Assembly: GCA_900319855.1 (NCBI GenBank)
Contig: ONQC01000006.1
Location: 1-64,000 of the forward strand
Reading direction: 5' to 3'
Source: an uncultured Bacteroidales bacterium
GTDB lineage: Bacteria > Bacteroidota > Bacteroidia > Bacteroidales > UBA932
Length of the DNA stretch: 64,000 bases
Shown: piece by piece, positions 1 through 9,800 of the stretch
How the letters are laid out: each line of letters opens with the position of its first letter
Numbering within the stretch: position 1 is the stretch's first letter
Position numbers and translations under genes: made by a program
The notes under the pieces: generated by a model
What the model saw: only the letters and a program-made list of their open reading frames with translations
Databases searched by the model: none
What the model was told of the DNA's origin: nothing

Positions 1-1763
1 TTGGCCGGGGCGCCCGCCATGGTGTAGAAATAAATGATGTGGTGGCTCGGCTCGTTGCCATGGACATACTGGCCGATCAGGCCGGAGATGTCCGGGGAGG
101 CGTTCTCGCCTTCGATCCGGGAGTCCTGGGCGAATAGGGTGTCCAGGCGGGCGACCAGCTGCTCGCGGCCGCCATAGAATTCGACCAGGCCGTCGAAGTC
201 CTGCGGCGCCAGCCAGGTGTACTGCCAGGCGTTGCCCTCGACATAGTCCTGCTCGCGGTGGTTGGAAACGAAGGGGTTGAAGGGGGTGCGCCAGCTTCCG
301 TCGGCGAAACGGCCGCGGGCCAGCTGGGTTTCGGGATCCATGTAATGGCGGTAAGAGTGGCTGCGCTCCGTGAAGAAGGCGGCGTCTTCCGTCTTGCCCA
401 GACAGGCGGCGGCATGGGCCACGGCGGCGTCGGCGATGGCATATTCCATGTCGTTGCCGATGCTCTCGTTATAGAGGTCGGACGGGATGAATCCGTACTG
501 CTTGCGCAGGTTCTGTCCCCGCTCGTCGAGCATCACGGAGTTCTTCATCGCTTCATACGCATGTTCCTTGTCAAAGCCGTCATAGCCCTTGACGAGGGCG
601 TCGGCCACGGCGATGACGCCCGGGTTGCCCACCATGCAGTCGGTCTCGCAGCCCCACAGGTGCCAGACCGGAATCTTGCCCTGCTCGTCGTAGATGCGGA
701 CCATCGTGCGGACCATGTCGTCCGCCTTGTCCGGATGGATGATATTGAGCAGCGGCATGGCGGCCCGGTAGGTATCCCAGAGGGAGAAGATGGTGTAGTT
801 GGTGAAATCACCCTGGTGGACCTCGCCGTCCGCTCCGCGGTATTCCCCGTCGACGTCATTGAAGACGGCGGGATGGATCATGGTGTGGTACAGGGCGGTA
901 TAGAAGATCGTCCGGGCGGTCGGGTCCTCGCCGGAGACGTGGATCTTGGAGAGTTCCTGGTTCCAGGCGGCATCCGCGGCGGTGCAGGTCGCGTCGAAAT
1001 CCCAGCCCGGGAGTTCAGCGGTCATGGCCGCCCGGGCACCTTCGATGCTGACCGGGCTGAGGGCCACCTTGACAAGGACTTGCGGGACCTTTCCGAAGTC
1101 CAGCCGGGTATAGAGGTCGTTCTGGAAACCGGTCGTAAACGGCTCGGAGAATTCCGCATAGAAATAGACATGCTGGTCATCGGCCCAGCCGGTGGAGCGG
1201 CGCCAGCCCTGGATGGCACGGTCGCCGACCACTTCGAAACCGGTGTCGGTGGGACGGTCCCAGCAGCCTTCCTCATCCTCCGGATAGGAGTAGCGGTGCA
1301 TGCCCACGCGGGCGGTGGCGGTCAGTTCGGCCGTGATGCCCCAGCGGGTCAGGGGAACGCTGTAGTAGCCCGGACGGGCGATCTCCCGGCTGCGGTCGGC
1401 ATAGGACCAGAGACCGGTCTCAGGGCCGTCGTAATCGCCTCTGGCATAGACCACATCCCCGACGACCGGCATCAGGGTCACATCGAAGAGGTCACCGATG
1501 CCGGTGCCCTCGAGGTGGGTATGGCTGAAGCCGATGACCGTGGAGTCGGAGGCGTGGTAGCCGGAAGTCCAGTCCCACTCCTGCGGGATGCTGGTGGGGC
1601 CGAGCTGGACCATGCCGAAAGGCACGCTGGCGCCGACGAAGACATGGCCGTGGCCGCCGGATCCGATCCGGGGATCGACGTATTGGGTGAGGTTTTCTTC
1701 AACGGGGGCAGCGTTGCAGGCGGCCAGGATCAGGGCCGCGGCTGCCAGGAGTCGGGTTTTCAT
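1..1763 (-). CDS. GH92 family alpha-mannosidase, lipoprotein (3' end cut by window edge)
   Basis: GH92 enzymes are Ca-dependent exo-alpha-mannosidases that trim alpha-linked mannose from N-glycans or mannans. The 587 visible residues start with a lipoprotein signal (MKTRLL...LILAAC, lipobox LAAC), then the GH92 N-terminal beta-sandwich signature YVDPRIGSGGHGHVFVGAS and PFGMVQLGP. The last visible residues, PSHHIIYFYTMAGAPA, match the conserved NEPSHH region of the (alpha/alpha)6 catalytic domain. The frame stays open to base 1, so the GN(D/E)D..MSAW segment lies outside the window. The start at 1763 overlaps the stop of the upstream GH92 gene by ATGA, which implies translational coupling. Being a lipoprotein, it is probably on the outer membrane or facing the periplasm. 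Linkage specificity cannot be read from sequence. Confidence 0.9.
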   Translation of the reverse strand, partial: MKTRLLAAAALILAACNAAPVEENLTQYVDPRIGSGGHGHVFVGASVPFGMVQLGPTSIPQEWDWTSGYHASDSTVIGFSHTHLEGTGIGDLFDVTLMPVVGDVVYARGDYDGPETGLWSYADRSREIARPGYYSVPLTRWGITAELTATARVGMHRYSYPEDEEGCWDRPTDTGFEVVGDRAIQGWRRSTGWADDQHVYFYAEFSEPFTTGFQNDLYTRLDFGKVPQVLVKVALSPVSIEGARAAMTAELPGWDFDATCTAADAAWNQELSKIHVSGEDPTARTIFYTALYHTMIHPAVFNDVDGEYRGADGEVHQGDFTNYTIFSLWDTYRAAMPLLNIIHPDKADDMVRTMVRIYDEQGKIPVWHLWGCETDCMVGNPGVIAVADALVKGYDGFDKEHAYEAMKNSVMLDERGQNLRKQYGFIPSDLYNESIGNDMEYAIADAAVAHAAACLGKTEDAAFFTERSHSYRHYMDPETQLARGRFADGSWRTPFNPFVSNHREQDYVEGNAWQYTWLAPQDFDGLVEFYGGREQLVARLDTLFAQDSRIEGENASPDISGLIGQYVHGNEPSHHIIYFYTMAGAPA

Positions 1764-4009
1764 TTGCATTGGAATTCAAGGGTGCCGCCGCGCAGCAGCG
1801 CGCCGTGGGATATGCGGTAGTCTTTCAAAGCTTTGCCGCCGAGTTTCATGGAACGGATCTGCCCTCCTGCCGTCTTGTTCAGCACGAGGCGGTCGGTTCC
1901 GTGGACCGACGGGTCAAGCATGATTTCGACCTTGTCGAAGGCCGGGGTCGTGAGGGTATAGTACGGCTCGCCCGGGCAGTCCGGGTAGAAGCCCATCATG
2001 GAGAAGACGGCCCAGGCGGACATGGTGCCGGTGTCGTCGTTGCCCGGGATGCCGTCCGGCTCGGTCGTGAAATATTTCTCCAGGATTTCGCTGACGAGTT
2101 TCTGGGTGCGCCAGGCCTCGCCTTTGAAGCGGCTGAAGAAATACGGATAATTGATGTCCGGTTCGTTGGCCGGGTCGAAGAGGCCTTCGTCGAAGACTTT
2201 CTGGAGTTTCTGGACATAGGCCTTGTTTCCGCCCATGAGCCGGGCATAGCCTTCCACGTCGTGGGGGACGGCGAAGGTGTAGTTCCAGGCGCTGCCTTCG
2301 TGGAAGCCGACGGCGTTGGAGAAATCGGCCCCGTCCTTGGGATCGAACGGAGTGATGAAAGCCCCGTCCTTGCCGATCGGGCGCAGGGTGCCGGATTCCT
2401 TGGAATAATAGTTTTTGTAGCCCAGAGAACGGGCGCGGTATTTCCGGGCATCCATCCTGTAGGCATTCGCTTCTTCCAGATTGGAAGAAATCAAACCCAG
2501 GTGCTCGGCGAGGGAGGCCAGGGCGGCGTCGGCGACATAGTATTCAAGGGCGTGGGAGACGGAGTTGTCGCCGGAGAAATCGCCGGCGAACCAGCCCACG
2601 GGAATGTAGCCTTTCTCATTGTACGGGTCCGCGTCGGGACGCATCTTGTTCTGCGCGCCCGGGGTGTCCGCGGACTTGCGGAACGCCTCGTAGGCCGTGC
2701 GGATGTCAAAGTCCTTCAGGCCCTTGAGCCAGGTGTCGGTAATCACGCAGATGGCCGGGTCGCCTTCCATCGTGAAGGTCTCGCGGCCGAAGAGTTCCCA
2801 TTTCGGCATCCAGCCCCATTCCCGGTACATGTCGATCATGCTGCGGACCATGTCGGTCTGACGCTCGGGCCATACGAGGGTAAGGAGCTGATGGACATTG
2901 CGATAGGTATCCCAGAGGGAGAAGACGCTATAGCGGTGGTGGCCCGCTTCGACCCGGCCGGTGCCGGGATTCTCCATCAGGGGATACTCCCCGTTGACGT
3001 CGTCCAGGACGGACGGGTGGATCAGGGCATGGTAGAGGGCGGTGTAGAAAACCTCCTTCTGTTTTTCGGTCCCACCGGTTACGCGGATGCGGCCCAGGTC
3101 GGATTCCCAGGCTTGGTGGGCGGCGTTTCGGACGGCTTCAAAGTCGAAGCCCCGCTGCTCGGCGTCGAGGTTCTGCCGGGCGTTCTCGCAGCTGACGAAG
3201 GAGACGCCCATCTGGACGAGCACCTGTTCGCCTTCGGCAAGGTCCTCATAGCGGAACCAGCAGCCGATCTGGTCGCCGGCGATTTCGCGGCGGTAGTTGT
3301 CGTAGATCTTGTATTTGCCCGCATCCGGATCCCAGGCGGCCTCGGCGGTCATCGGCCGCTGCATCTTCCAGAAGCCGGCCTTGGACGGGGCCTTGCTGAC
3401 CCGCAGCACGAAGTACATCGGGAAGACGGCCTGGCTGTTGTAGCAGAACGTGCCCGCCAGGCGCATGCCTTCGACTTCGGTGTCGCTGATCCGCCGCACC
3501 CAGGCGCCGCTCTCGTTGGTCAGGCCTTCGCCGAGGTTGAGGAGGATGTTGCCCTGCCCGGCATGGAAGGTATAGCGCTCGATGCTGGTGCGCAGGGTCG
3601 TGGCGGCTTCCGCCAGGATATCCCCGCCGGTCAGGCGGACGCCGTAGTAGCCCGGCTCGGGACGTTCGTCCGTATATTCGGAACCATAGGCATGATAGTC
3701 GACCTGCAGGGGGCCGGCCGTCGGCATGGTCAGCAGCGAACCGGTCTCCGGGCATCCCACGCCGCTGAGGTTGACATGGGTGAATCCGGTAAAGAACTTG
3801 TTCTCATAGACATAGGGCGTGCTCCACCAGCGGCTGTCCTTGTCCCAGGTGTTGAGTTCCGAGCCCATGACGTTGAACGGCGAGACGCTCATCATGCCGT
3901 TCGGGACGACGGCGCCGGGATTGCACGCGCCGAAGTTGGTCGTGCCGATGAAGGGATTGACATAGCCGGTCAGCGATGCCAGGACGGAAATGAGGGCAAG
4001 CAGTTTCAT
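1760..4009 (-). CDS. GH92 family alpha-mannosidase, secreted
   Basis: This is a complete 749-residue GH92 exo-alpha-mannosidase, the usual family length. A short signal peptide (MKLLALISVLASLTG) leads straight into the domain start YVNPFIGTTNFGACNPGA. The catalytic-domain motif GNDDTGTMSAW, holding the family's base Asp, is near 2010-2045, and WDTYRNVHQ and GDPAICVITD are typical of the (alpha/alpha)6 barrel. There is no lipobox, so a periplasmic location is inferred, unlike the downstream lipoprotein paralogue. It lies between GH130 (36 bp upstream) and the second GH92 (4-bp overlap). A small hairpin followed by TTTT fills the gap to GH130, so expression could differ from GH130. Two different GH92 enzymes in one operon is typical of N-glycan or mannan loci, each cleaving a different alpha-mannosyl linkage. 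Confidence 0.93.
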   Translation of the reverse strand: MKLLALISVLASLTGYVNPFIGTTNFGACNPGAVVPNGMMSVSPFNVMGSELNTWDKDSRWWSTPYVYENKFFTGFTHVNLSGVGCPETGSLLTMPTAGPLQVDYHAYGSEYTDERPEPGYYGVRLTGGDILAEAATTLRTSIERYTFHAGQGNILLNLGEGLTNESGAWVRRISDTEVEGMRLAGTFCYNSQAVFPMYFVLRVSKAPSKAGFWKMQRPMTAEAAWDPDAGKYKIYDNYRREIAGDQIGCWFRYEDLAEGEQVLVQMGVSFVSCENARQNLDAEQRGFDFEAVRNAAHQAWESDLGRIRVTGGTEKQKEVFYTALYHALIHPSVLDDVNGEYPLMENPGTGRVEAGHHRYSVFSLWDTYRNVHQLLTLVWPERQTDMVRSMIDMYREWGWMPKWELFGRETFTMEGDPAICVITDTWLKGLKDFDIRTAYEAFRKSADTPGAQNKMRPDADPYNEKGYIPVGWFAGDFSGDNSVSHALEYYVADAALASLAEHLGLISSNLEEANAYRMDARKYRARSLGYKNYYSKESGTLRPIGKDGAFITPFDPKDGADFSNAVGFHEGSAWNYTFAVPHDVEGYARLMGGNKAYVQKLQKVFDEGLFDPANEPDINYPYFFSRFKGEAWRTQKLVSEILEKYFTTEPDGIPGNDDTGTMSAWAVFSMMGFYPDCPGEPYYTLTTPAFDKVEIMLDPSVHGTDRLVLNKTAGGQIRSMKLGGKALKDYRISHGALLRGGTLEFQCK

Positions 4010-4020
4010 AAACGGGAAAA

Positions 4021-4038
4021 GCCCGGACGGAGCCGGGC
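4021..4038 (-). terminator. small hairpin plus TTTT inside the GH130-GH92 operon
   Basis: On the minus strand a 6-bp G+C stem (GCCCGG/CCGGGC, loop 6 nt) is followed directly by TTTT and fills the 36-bp gap between the GH130 stop and the GH92 start. It has the shape of a weak intrinsic terminator or attenuator, or an mRNA-stabilising hairpin. Confidence 0.35.
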
Positions 4039-4045
4039 ATAAGGG

Positions 4046-5044
4046 TTAGAGGATGTTGGTTCGTTTCGTGAATTCGACGATCTCGGGGATGTAGCCGAAG
4101 GCGAGGCCGGTGACGGTGTCGGCGCAGCCGTAGTAGATGGCGATGCGGCCGGTTTCGGGGTCATGCAGGGAGGCGCAGGGGAAGGCGACGCTCGGGACGT
4201 CTCCGACCAGTTCGTAGTAGGTCGTCGGGGTGATGAGGTACTGTCCGCTGCGGGCGAGGACTTTCCAGGGCTGCTCCAGGTCGAGGAGGGCGCTGCCGAA
4301 GGCGTAGACATAGCCGTTGCAGGAGCGGAGGACGCCGTGGTAGATCAGCAGCCAGCCTTCGGAGGTTTCGATCGGGACCGGACCGGCGCCGATCTTCATG
4401 CACTGCCAGGCGCTGACTTCGAACGGGGCCGGGGCCATGACATGGCGGTGGTGTCCCCAATACTCAAGGTCCTTGGACTCGGAGTAGAAGATGTCGCCGA
4501 AGGCGGTGTGGCCGGTGTCGGACGGGCGGGAGAGCATGGCAAACTTGCCGTCAATCAGGCGCGGGAAGAGGACGCCGTTGCGGTTGTAGGGCAGGAAGGC
4601 GTTCTCGCCCTGGTGGAAGGTCTGGAAGTCGTCCGTCCAGGCGATGCCGATGGTCGGACCATGGTAGCCGTTGCACCAGGTGACATAGTATTTGTCCCCG
4701 ATCTTGGCCACGCGCGGGTCATATCCATATACCCATTCCTTGACCTCGGGAATATCGCATTCGAACCGGATGGTCTCCGGGTTGATGTTCCAGTGGATGC
4801 CGTCCTTGGAGAAACCGGCGTGCAGGGTCATGCGGCGGTTCTTGTCATCGCAGCGGAAAACGCCCGCAAACCCGTCCTTGAAAGGAACGACGGCGGAGTT
4901 GAAAATACTGTTGGAATCCGGCAGCAGGTCCCTGGGAATCACGGGGTTGGCGGAATATCTCCAAACGGGGGAGGTGCATCCCTGCGGACGGTCTTCCCAC
5001 GGCATGTTCGGAAGCGGACTTCCAACGATGTTCAGTTTGCTCAT
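4046..5044 (-). CDS. GH130 beta-mannoside phosphorylase (likely Man-beta-1,4-GlcNAc phosphorylase)
   Basis: GH130 enzymes are five-bladed propellers that phosphorolyse (some hydrolyse) beta-mannosides. The 332-residue protein from the ATG at 5044 has no signal peptide, so it is cytoplasmic. Visible family features are [25 protein letters not shown] and [18 protein letters not shown], the latter carrying the expected proton-donor Asp (D109). An upstream in-frame alternative start at 5071 would add MQKIFGPDT, which does not look native, so 5044 is preferred. Bacteroides N-glycan loci contain a GH130 (BT1033 type) that phosphorolyses Man-beta-1,4-GlcNAc after endo-cleavage and GH92 trimming. With GH92 and a GH18 endo-enzyme nearby, that activity is the best inference. 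A manno-oligosaccharide phosphorylase is the alternative. Confidence 0.88.
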   Translation of the reverse strand: MSKLNIVGSPLPNMPWEDRPQGCTSPVWRYSANPVIPRDLLPDSNSIFNSAVVPFKDGFAGVFRCDDKNRRMTLHAGFSKDGIHWNINPETIRFECDIPEVKEWVYGYDPRVAKIGDKYYVTWCNGYHGPTIGIAWTDDFQTFHQGENAFLPYNRNGVLFPRLIDGKFAMLSRPSDTGHTAFGDIFYSESKDLEYWGHHRHVMAPAPFEVSAWQCMKIGAGPVPIETSEGWLLIYHGVLRSCNGYVYAFGSALLDLEQPWKVLARSGQYLITPTTYYELVGDVPSVAFPCASLHDPETGRIAIYYGCADTVTGLAFGYIPEIVEFTKRTNIL

Positions 5045-5087
5045 AGTATCTGGTCCAAAAATTTTCTGCAAAGATAGTAAAATCCAT

Positions 5088-5708
5088 TTAACTATCCCAT
5101 AGCCACAGCAAAAGACCGATGATCGGAAGATAATCTTTCAGGGAGACGCGCATGATGTCGAGGACTTTCTGGATCTCCCGCTTGACCTTTCGGGGCGTCA
5201 CACCGTACTTCTCGGCGATTTCGGCGTAGGTAAGGTCCTCGAAGCGGCTGGAATAGAATATGTTGCGGGAGATGGGCGGAAGCTGGCGCATGAAGTCGTC
5301 GAAGATCCGCTGGACGTCGTCCCGGAAGAGCAGGGCCATGTCCTGGCCGTCCAGGATGTCGATTTCGGTCATCAGGGCCCGGTAACTGTCTTCATGCATC
5401 TTCTGTTCGATCCGCAGGTGGGCGGCCTTGTCGCGCAGGTGGTTGAGGCAGCGGTTCTTGATCGAGGCGAGCAGGTAGGCTTCAGGTTTCTCCGTCAGCT
5501 GCAGGTCGCAGCGCTTGTCCCACAGACGGGTGAAACAGTCCGCCACGATGTCTTCCGCCGCCGCCCGGTCATGGAGATAGGAGGCCGCGATCCCGACGAA
5601 AGGCTCCCGGTAACGGGTGAAAAGCCGGCTGAACTCCTGCGGGGTAAGGCCGGAGGGGCTGGCGGCAGTTTCGGCGTTGCCGGGGATGATCTGTGGCTGG
5701 ATGGTCAT
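5088..5708 (-). CDS. ECF (RpoE/FecI-type) sigma-70 family sigma factor
   Basis: This 206-residue protein is of the Bacteroidota ECF class that works with FecR-like anti-sigma factors. Region 2 spans about residues 25-95 ([45 protein letters not shown]). Region 4 spans about 135-190 ([36 protein letters not shown], a helix-turn-helix). The C-terminus ends in a hydrophobic tail ([15 protein letters not shown]). It heads the leftward operon with GH130 and GH92, 43 bp downstream, and diverges from the FecR gene at 5866. It probably directs transcription of both arms when the STN-SusC/FecR relay senses imported glycan. Sigma and anti-sigma genes are more often co-directional, so this divergent arrangement is unusual. 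Confidence 0.92.
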   Translation of the reverse strand: MTIQPQIIPGNAETAASPSGLTPQEFSRLFTRYREPFVGIAASYLHDRAAAEDIVADCFTRLWDKRCDLQLTEKPEAYLLASIKNRCLNHLRDKAAHLRIEQKMHEDSYRALMTEIDILDGQDMALLFRDDVQRIFDDFMRQLPPISRNIFYSSRFEDLTYAEIAEKYGVTPRKVKREIQKVLDIMRVSLKDYLPIIGLLLWLWDS

Positions 5709-5725
5709 GGGGGCTGAATTCGCGG

Positions 5726-5733
5726 CAAAGATA
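5726..5733 (-). promoter_or_regulatory. putative -7 element (TATCTTTG) for the ECF sigma gene
   Basis: The minus strand reads TATCTTTG, matching the Bacteroidota housekeeping -7 consensus TAnnTTTG, 17 nt before the sigma ATG at 5708. No clear TTTG lies 19-21 nt further upstream, so support is partial. The 157-bp gap 5709-5865 also serves the divergent FecR gene and contains an A+T-rich block near 5775-5810. Confidence 0.45.
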
Positions 5734-5865
5734 ACGATTCTTTTCGAACTGCTGCTGCTCTCGTACAGAAATAAAGCGGAATAATATTTTTTGTAAAAAA
5801 TAATAGGGAAAAGGGGGTCCGGCCGGAGTCTCCGCGTGTCTTATTAATCGTTAAAAACCCAAACC

Positions 5866-6813
5866 ATGGATTCCTATCAGTTGCTGAAATATCTCAAAGG
5901 TTCGTGCTCTCCGAAAGAAGAGGCTGAGATCCGGCGTTGGCTCGCCGACGATCCGGACGGCTCCCGCAAGGAGACGTACCGCCAGATGCACAATATATAC
6001 AATGGCATGACCCTGTACGGCGAATCTTCCCGGAAAGAAGTCCGGACCATGTCCTGGTGGGGCCGGCTCGCCATTTGGGCCGGTGGAGCGGCGGCCGCCG
6101 TCGCCCTGCTGGTCGGGGTGTCGGTCCATCAGCGTCATGCCGCCATCGACCGGCTCGCCGCGCAGACCGAGATCATCCGGGTGCCGCAGGGAGAGAGCCT
6201 GCAGTTGGATCTGGAAGACGGAACGAAGATGTGGCTGAACGGCGGAACCGAAATCGAGCGTCCGCGGGTGTTCGGCCGCAAGGACCGCCGGCTGACGGTC
6301 CGGCGCGGCGAGGTCCTGCTGGACGTCGCCAAGGATGAGAGACATCCCTTCTATGTCGAGACCTTCGCTTCCACTGTCAAGGTGCTGGGAACGCGTTTCG
6401 ACGTCGAGGTGGATGAGACGGAGCAGGCCTTTGCGGTAACGCTGCTTCGCGGACGGGTCGTGGCGCAGGACAAACGGTCGCGGGGAACCGTCGACCTGCA
6501 GCCGGACGAGCGTCTTGCCCTGAAGGACGGCCGGTTGACCAAGACCCGCGTGACGAACCCTTCGGCGGTGGATTGCTGGACCGAGGGCCTGATCGATGTT
6601 TCCGACATCCCGTTCGATGCCCTGATGCGCAAGTTCGAGAATGCCTTCAATGTGAAGATCCTCCTTGACCGCGATGAAATGCCGACGATCAGTTACACGC
6701 GTGGCAAGATTCGGATCTCGGACGGCATCGACCATGCCCTGGAGGTGCTCCAGGTCGCGGCGGATTTCGTCTATGAGCGGGACTTCGACAAGAATACGAT
6801 CATCATCAAATAA
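5866..6813 (+). CDS. FecR family anti-sigma factor (DUF4974 C-terminus)
   Basis: This inner-membrane anti-sigma regulator of 315 residues has three parts. The cytoplasmic N-terminus (about 1-60) should bind the ECF sigma. A transmembrane helix lies at about 65-85 (LAIWAGGAAAAVALLVGV). The periplasmic FecR domain runs from about 105 to 205 (VPQGESLQLDLEDGTKMWLN, VRRGEVLLDVAKDERHPFYV, VKVLGTRFDVE), and a DUF4974-like C-terminal domain runs to the end (DISDIPFDALMRKFENAF, DGIDHALEVL). It is the first gene of the rightward operon, 32 bp before a SusC that carries the STN domain through which such receptors signal to FecR. Its sigma partner is almost certainly the divergent gene ending at 5708. 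Confidence 0.93.
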   Translation: MDSYQLLKYLKGSCSPKEEAEIRRWLADDPDGSRKETYRQMHNIYNGMTLYGESSRKEVRTMSWWGRLAIWAGGAAAAVALLVGVSVHQRHAAIDRLAAQTEIIRVPQGESLQLDLEDGTKMWLNGGTEIERPRVFGRKDRRLTVRRGEVLLDVAKDERHPFYVETFASTVKVLGTRFDVEVDETEQAFAVTLLRGRVVAQDKRSRGTVDLQPDERLALKDGRLTKTRVTNPSAVDCWTEGLIDVSDIPFDALMRKFENAFNVKILLDRDEMPTISYTRGKIRISDGIDHALEVLQVAADFVYERDFDKNTIIIK

Positions 6814-6845
6814 CACTTTTATTTATAAACAACCAAAAAGAACTC

Positions 6846-9800
6846 ATGCGTAAAAGCCTATTCAGCAAAACCTGGAAACAGGCCGTGGCCGCAGCGTTCC
6901 TGGCACTTCTGCTCGTCGTTCCGGCGGGCGCGCAGGGCCAGGGAGGGATCACGCTCAAGATGCGTGGCAACCTCGAGCAGGTGCTCGACGCCGTGGAACG
7001 CCAGTCCAGGTATCTGTTCTTGAACGACCAGGTCGACTTGAACAGGACTGTCAGCGTCAACGTGACGGACATGCCGGTCGCGGCGGCCCTGGATGAGATT
7101 TTCAAGGGAACCGGTATCCAGTACCGGATCACTGAGACGAACATCATCATCTCCAACCGTCCGATTTCGGAAGAAAGGGTCAGGGAACTGACCCGCACGG
7201 CCCCCCAGCAGCCGAGAAAAACTTCGACGGTCAGCGGCCGTCTGCTGGACCAGAACGGTGAGCCGGTGATCGGCGGAGCCGTCATGCTCAAGGGAACCAC
7301 CGTCGGTGCCAGCACCGACCTGGACGGTAACTTCTCCTTCGAACTGCCGGAGGGCAGTGAGAACCGCGTTCTCGAGTTTTCCAGCCTCGGCTATGCCGCG
7401 GTGGAAATGCCCCTGGACGGACGCCGGACCTTCAATGTGACCCTGTCCGAAGAGACCGAAATGCTCGAAGGGACCGTCGTGACCGCCCTCGGTATCCGCC
7501 GTGCCCAGAAGGCCCTGTCCTACAATGTGCAGGAAGTCAAGTCTGACGAAATCCTCGCCAACAAGGACGCCAACTTCATCAACTCCCTGAGCGGCAAGGC
7601 CGCCGGTCTGGTGATCAACGCGTCTTCCGCCGGTGTCGGCGGTGCGACCAAGGCCGTCATGCGCGGTTCCAAGTCCATTACCAAGTCCTCCAACGCCCTG
7701 TATGTCATCGACGGCGTGCCGATGTCCGCGATCAACCGCAGCGCGAGCACGGAATTCGGTTCCAACGGCTATACCGACCCGATCGCCGACCTCAACCCGG
7801 AAGACATCGAGTCCATGACCGTGCTGACCGGTGCGGCCGCAGCGGCCCTTTACGGCCAGGACGGTGCGAACGGTGCCATCGTCATCACGACGAAGAAGGG
7901 TGCCGCCGGCAAGACGTCCCTGACCGTCGCCAGCAACACGGAGATCTCCAACGTGACCTTCCTCCCGAAATTCCAGGACCGTTACGGTACGGGTGACTAC
8001 CTCTCCTCCGAAGGCTCCTCCGTCTATAGCTGGGGCCGCAAGCTGAACGACCTTTCCTATATGGGTTACGATCCGGCCAAGGACTATTTCAAGACCGGCG
8101 TGACCACGACCGAGAGCGTTTCTTTCTCGACGGGTACCGAAAAGAACCAGACCTATCTGTCCGCCGCGGCGATCAATGCCCGCGGTACGGTCCCGAACAA
8201 CGCGTACAACCGCTACAACTTCTCCATCCGCAATACGACCAACTTCCTGGACGACAAGCTGATGCTTGACCTGAGCTTCCAGTATGTCCGCCAGAACGAC
8301 CGCAACATGATCAACCAGGGTCTGTACAACAACCCGCTGGTCAGTGCGTACCTGTTCCCGCGCGGCGACTCCTGGGAGGACATCCGGATGTACGAGCGCT
8401 GGGACAGCGGCCGCCACATCTACACCCAGTACTGGCCCTCCGGTGACGGTGGTATCGTGATGCAGAACCCGTACTGGATCAACTACCGCGACCTGCGTAC
8501 CAACAAGAAGGACCGTTACATGGCCTCCGCCGGCCTGACCTGGAAGATTGCTGACTGGATCAGCGCGACCGGCCGGATCCGCATCGACAACACGGCGACC
8601 AAGTACGAGGAGCGCTACCACGCGACGACCAACGCCCTGCTGACCGGCGGTTCCGACAAGGGATACTACGGTCTCCAGAACATTGCGGACAAGCAGACCT
8701 ATGCCGACGCGATGGTCGACATCCACAAGTCTTTCGGCGAGGACTGGAACCTCCAGGCCAACCTCGGTGCCATCCTGTCCGATTATACCAATGACTGGTC
8801 TTCCGTCGGCGGTGGCATCGGCGACGGTTCCAACGGCGTGGAGAACATCCCGAACATTTTCAACGTCTACGCCATCGGCGCGGCGACCAACGGCCAGGGC
8901 GGTTACCATGACCAGACCCAGAGCCTCTTCGCTTCCGTCGAACTCGGCTTCAAGAGCGCCTGGTACCTGACCCTCACGGCCCGCAACGACTGGGATTCCC
9001 GCTTGTTCGGCCCCGGCTCCACCAAGCATTCCTTCTTCTATCCTTCCGTCGGTCTTTCCGCCGTCCTTTCCCAGGCCCTCGACCTGCCGGACTTCATCGA
9101 ATACCTGAAGGTCCGCGGTTCCTATGCCCAGGTCGGTACGTCCTACCAGCGCTGGATCGCCAACCCGCTCCACGAGTGGGACAACAGCCAGCAGTCCTGG
9201 AAGACCCAGACGGCCTACCCGGTCTCCGACCTCAAGCCGGAAATGACCTCCTCCTATGAAGCCGGTCTGCAGTCCCGCTTCGGCCAGGGTTTCCGATTCG
9301 ACATTTCCTGGTACCTGACCGATACCAAGAACCAGACCTTCAACCCGGGCATCTCCAGCGGTTCCGGTTACTCCGATATCTATATCCAGTCCGGTAACGT
9401 CCGCAATACCGGTATCGAGCTCTCCCTGGGCTACGAACACACCTGGGGCAAGTTCGGCTGGAACACCAACTATACCTTCTCGACCAACCGCAACAAGATC
9501 ATCTCCCTGGCGCAGAACGTGTCCAACCCGGTCACCGGCGAGCAGTTCAGCGTGGACTACCTGAACATGGGCGGCCTGGGCAATGCCCGCTTCATCCTGC
9601 AGGAAGGCGGCACCCTCGGTGACGTCTATTCCCGCGCCGACCTCAAGCGCGACAATCGCGGCGACGTCTATGTCAGCGAGAACGGTACCATCGCTACCGA
9701 GGCTTTCACCTCCTTCGGCGACTACATCAAGCTCGGCAGCGTCCTGCCCAAGGCCAACATGGCCTGGCGGAATGAGTTCCGCCTGGGCAACTTCTCCGCG

